Part shown: positions 60,987 through 64,000 of the stretch, piece after piece
Layout: each line of letters opens with the position of its first letter
How positions within the stretch are numbered: the first letter of the stretch is position 1
From: Primulina eburnea
Lineage: Eukaryota; Streptophyta; Magnoliopsida; Lamiales; Gesneriaceae
Assembly: GCF_022965805.1 (NCBI RefSeq)
Contig: NW_027331510.1
Location: 806,001-870,000, forward strand
Length of the DNA: 64,000 nt
Direction of reading: 5' to 3'
Program-made: the position numbers and the translations under genes
Notes under the pieces: model-generated
What the model was told of the DNA's origin: nothing
Database searches by the model: none
The model's input: the letters and a program-made list of their open reading frames with translations, nothing else

Positions 60987-61336
60987 AGTCGTTCTATACC
61001 CCCATCAGACTTATGTTTGACTGTGAAAATCCACTTGCACCCGACCAGTTTCTTAGCTGATGGAAGATCAGCTATGTCCCATGTGTTATTATTTTCCAAT
61101 GTCTTTATTTTATCAAAGAAAGCAATTTTTCATTTTGGATCATTTAAGGCATCTTCTACGGTGGGGGGAGTCTGGAACTGATTTAGATCGGAAAGAAAGG
61201 CAAAATACATAGGTGAAAACCGTTTAAATGAGGTGAAGTTGCCTATATGGTGTTGTGTGCATGATCGAGTTCCTTTTCGTAGTGAAATAGGTCTTTCATC
61301 AAGGTCATCAATAAGCTCACTGTTGTTAATCACATG

Positions 61337-61560
61337 TGTTGGAACATTTCATGTTCGCAATCTTGATTATGATGATAACAAAACTTGTTATTTTGTTTCC
61401 AATGATTTACTTTAGTGCACAAGTAGCTGGAACTGATCAAGCTTCGAACTGATCAATTAAGCGAGGTAAAACTGAAGCTATCGAGACGTAAAACTGAAAA
61501 CACCAACTGATCGACCAAACTGAATCAGTTCAACTGACATATCAAAGACACAAAACCAAA
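61337..61560. repeat. Possible copia LTR fragment
   Basis: Begins TGTTGGAACATTTCATGTTC directly where the copia pol remnant stops, and continues GATTATGATGATAACAAA. This resembles starts of plant LTRs, but no matching end or partner is seen. It may be what truncated the copia element. Confidence 0.4.
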
Positions 61561-62050
61561 CCTTTCCCTTATCCCTCGAGCCAACTTCGATTTTCACCGA
61601 GCCACGCCCGAGCCACCCTGAGCCGATCCCTGACAAGCCCCTCTAGGAACCTTCCTGGACCCTTAGAACCCATAGGACCTGACCTTAACTCCAAAACCGA
61701 AGCACTACATAAGCTGCAAGAAACTGCCGAGAAACCCACCTAGACTACCCTTGAGCCATGTTCATTTTTTCTCGAGCCAAGCCCGAACCCTCTTGAGCCA
61801 ACCTCGAACCAGACCCCCTATGGACCCTACTGGACCCTTAGAACCTCTAGGACCTGACCCTAGCCCCAAAACCGAAGCCCCAACTGCAGCTGCAAGCCAC
61901 AGCCGAGGAACCCACATAGACTAGGACCTTTGTTTTCTTGCTTAGCCACTTAACCAACGAGTCAGCCCTTGAACCAGTCCCTCAGGCACCCTCCTAGGAC
62001 CCTAAGGACCTAACCTAGCCCAGCCCAAAGTCCCCTGGCCGAGCAATCTC
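61561..62050. repeat. C-rich tandem repeats, about 180 bp
   Basis: Two clear units (about 61561-61746 and 61747-61923) share CTGGACCCTTAGAACC, AGGACCTGACC, CCAAAACCGAAGC and a GAGCC-rich start. A third, degenerate unit follows (61924-62047). The strand composition is strongly C-rich, unlike the AT-rich surroundings. No coding frame is conserved between the units. Confidence 0.75.
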
Positions 62051-63600
62051 TCCCTGCACAAGTTGCTATACTTGCGCGACTTCTATGAGGCTTCACGGGT
62101 TGGAGTCCCCCTGGTGACTCCTTCCCTGACTCAAGCGCGGCCCTAGCCCAGCCCTGGTTGCAACCGAGCCATGCGATGCAACCAAACTTCCCCTTAGCCA
62201 CAAAAACGTGCAGTTGGGTCCAGCTTCTATCATGTCTTGTGTGCAGCATGTTCATGTGTTCTAGGACCCTTTAAAAACGTGTAAAAACATCACATAACAA
62301 TTCCTTAAATAATTATTTGAGATGGTCTAGAGTCGAATGAATTAAGAAAATGTCAAAAACGCGAAATTTTACGTCTAAGAGTAAAACGGTAATTTTACAC
62401 CCGAAAATTAGTAAACGTCATTGCAGTATCCTGAATGTTGTTTTATATGCTAATATGATTATTTTACATGTTTATGGAATTTTTATGGATATGTTAAAAC
62501 GTTTATTTTAGATGTTTATGGATTTTTATATGTTAATATGATTATTTTAAATGTTTATGGATTGTTATGATTTAATATGCTAATATGTTTATTTTAAATG
62601 TTTATGGAATTTTATGATGAAACGATAACGTTAAAAATATGTTGTATGCTTGGTTTAAAAGAGAAAAAAAACGTTATATGTATGTTTAATTTTTATTAAG
62701 TGATGAAAATACGAAAAGTTGAAGGAAGTGAAGTAATTGTGACTAATACGATGATACGAACGGAGATATCGTGAGGGAAAAAGCCCCAGAGGGAGCCCGT
62801 TTACGTAAGGCCAACGCTCAGTTAATATGTTAATACGTAAGGCCAACGCTCAGTTGACGGGTGAGAGTGTCGCTGATGTCCCCGTCGCCCAGTACTATGG
62901 TCACATGTAGATGGATCCATCGCCCAATACGAATACGAAAGCCACAATTAATGATCTGAATTCAACGAAAATGAATATGAATATGAATAAAGATATGGAT
63001 ATGGATATGGATATGAATACGAATACGAATACGAATATGCTGATGTGAATATGGATACAAATATGAATATATTTATGATGAATAAGAATATGTTTACGTG
63101 ATACGAAAATGTTTATGAAAATGTTTATGTTTAAAGTTTATGTATCATTATAAAAATGTTTATGTTTAAGTTTATGCATCTTCATGAAAATGTTATTTTA
63201 AGTAGAAGTATTTTTACGTTGCATGTGATTTGTATACGTATTATGTTGTTATCAAGATTATGGAGTGTTGAGTCTTTAAACTCACTAGATATGATCGATG
63301 CAGGTGGATATGATAATAATGATAATGGAGGCCTTGATGGTTGATCTGACTGGACTGAAGGTGCACATAACCCGATGACCAGCACTTCTAGTCTTCCGCA
63401 TTTACGATTGTGATTTATGTTAAAGATTTTACGACTATTTATTTATGTTTATGAGTGGTTTTTGAAAGAGTGTTAGTTTTAGCAATTTTGCTAATTTAGG
63501 ATATGCAAACGTTTAAACGATTTTATGATTCAAACTATTTTCCTTTGAAATTTTTAAATGTTAGTTGGTTGAGTTACTTTTAAAATGATGTCAAAAATAT
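62051..63600. other. Retroelement LTR-like DNA, uncertain
   Basis: Contains short direct repeats (ATGTTTATGGATT-type near 62470-62600; TACGTAAGGCCAACGCTCAGTT twice near 62804 and 62834) and runs of ATGAATACG/ATGGATATG near 62965-63080. The composition and the segment GTTGATCTGACTGGACTGAA suggest a decayed Ty3 LTR, but I cannot set boundaries. No gene is supported. Confidence 0.4.
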
Positions 63601-63884
63601 TTTATGCATGTGTATGTAAGCCGATCGAAATAGTGGAGTGTTTTAAAAAAAATCTAGTACTTTTTAAGAAAACGATTAGTGGATGTTTCAATTATTGCTT
63701 AACTAACAATAATTTCAATCTTTTACGTACAACAACTGAGATTTCCTTATTAACGACATTACATAAATAATAAACTGCAAAACAGAATTAATTAACTTGC
63801 GTGAAATATTGAGGAACTTATATAGCCACAAATATAATCTATGAGCTATTTTTCACATCAAACAGCATGAATTAAAAATTGTAC

Positions 63885-63946
63885 CTTTACATCTTGTAAA
63901 TCTAAGTTCACAAACTGCAGCAATCTTTCATTCAGATGTGCTCAAC
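63885..63946 (-). pseudogene. AGD (ARF-GAP, BAR-PH-ankyrin) exon with 1-nt deletion
   Basis: Bounded by an acceptor (CCTTTCAG) and a donor (GTACAA) on the minus strand. It codes VEHI, then LNERLLQFVNLDLQDVK in another frame, which matches the segment just before EARKRFDKASLLYDQ in ACAP-type AGD proteins. The exon is 62 nt where 63 would be needed: CACATCTGAAT lacks one base of an expected CACATCCTGAAT. Either this gene is disrupted or the base is a sequence error. The downstream exon is 10.2 kb away at 53650-53694. Confidence 0.65.
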
Positions 63947-64000
63947 CTGAAAGGATCAAAACGCAACCAGACAAATGGGAATGCATGATATCTTAGTTAC

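Larger units (their letters stand above)
58963..61333 (-). pseudogene. Copia pol remnant with stops and frameshifts
   Basis: Reverse transcriptase and RNase H of a Ty1/copia polyprotein. Visible lesions: TGA in place of a tryptophan codon after EDALNDPK at about 61127; the LINE insertion; TGA after VARLNTV near 60330; and frame changes near 60090, 59700 and 59390 that split the remainder into separate open segments. The YVDD catalytic box is still readable, but the protein cannot be made. Confidence 0.85.
58850..61336 (-). mobile_element. Decayed Ty1/copia element, 5'-truncated
   Basis: Minus-strand copia pol remnants, interrupted by a LINE at 60411-60986. In transcription order: linker to reverse transcriptase (61333-60990); ARLVAKGYT and [13 protein letters not shown] after the insertion (about 60410-60310); RT core (QLDVKNVFLNGDL, LYGFKQSPRAW, IVYVDDIVL; 60291-59643); RNase H (YSDVDWAGSPTDR, EVLCDNQAAI, LADIFTKA; to 58963). 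A purine tract (GGGGGAG) and the start of an LTR (TGTTGAAACTG, about 59031 leftwards) follow. The left LTR end is not fixed. The 5' part (gag, protease, most of integrase, 5' LTR) is missing. Confidence 0.85.

Noticed and set aside
62010..62255. Minus-strand 81-codon frame in the C-rich repeats
   Set aside because: Low-complexity, not conserved between repeat units. No evidence of coding.
1..64000. tRNA, rRNA, operon or phage-like features
   Set aside because: None seen on either strand. The tRNA-like matches are only primer binding sites of retrotransposons.

Overview
This window is plant nuclear DNA, almost certainly from an asterid-like dicot. It has spliced genes with GT-AG introns and plant versions of GLE1, RGLG and coilin. 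It also carries plant Ty3 (Athila, Tekay) and Ty1 (copia) retrotransposons, a LINE fragment and many AT-rich MITE-like repeats. I cannot name the species from sequence alone.

The core (3376-53318) is a head-to-tail segmental duplication with a unit of about 17.74 kb, present roughly 2.8 times. Each unit holds three genes: a plus-strand GLE1 homologue (mRNA-export factor of the nuclear pore), a convergent minus-strand RGLG-type E3 ligase (copine/vWA plus RING), and a minus-strand coilin gene (Cajal-body scaffold). Coilin and the next GLE1 diverge from a shared 1.8-kb intergenic region. GLE1 is at 3442-5141 (3' exons only), 17836-22877 and 42924-47966. RGLG is at 5728-8310, 23467-26054 and 48556-51145. 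Coilin is at 9882-16050, 27625-33793 and 52719-53318 (3' exons only).

Both edges of the array are disturbed. On the left, an Athila-like Ty3 element (1-3375, minus strand) sits in intron 7 of the first GLE1, and upstream exons may lie beyond the window. On the right, the array stops inside a coilin exon at 53318 and continues into an intron of a different minus-strand gene, an ARF-GAP of the BAR-PH-ankyrin (AGD) type. Two AGD exons are visible, at 53650-53694 and 63885-63946, separated by about 10.2 kb of repeats. A complete and very young Tekay-type chromovirus (34499-41835; LTRs nearly identical; 5-bp target duplication) sits in the coilin/GLE1 intergenic region between the second and third units.

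Most host gene copies carry visible lesions. The two otherwise complete GLE1 copies share a lost splice acceptor before exon 9, while the truncated copy keeps that acceptor and has instead lost the exon 12 acceptor. All RGLG copies share a 2-nt frameshift in the copine domain and lack a recognisable first exon, and two of the three have a further 1-nt deletion. Coilin has a frame change that moves the family's C-terminal motif out of frame.

The right-hand 10 kb (53.3-64.0 kb) is an AGD intron filled with MITE-like repeats, an 819-bp tandem duplication, a decayed copia element carrying a LINE insertion, and C-rich tandem repeats. I found no prokaryote-style system, CRISPR array, tRNA or rRNA. 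The notable biology is the young array with complementary gene damage, and structured repeat arrays in two LTR types.
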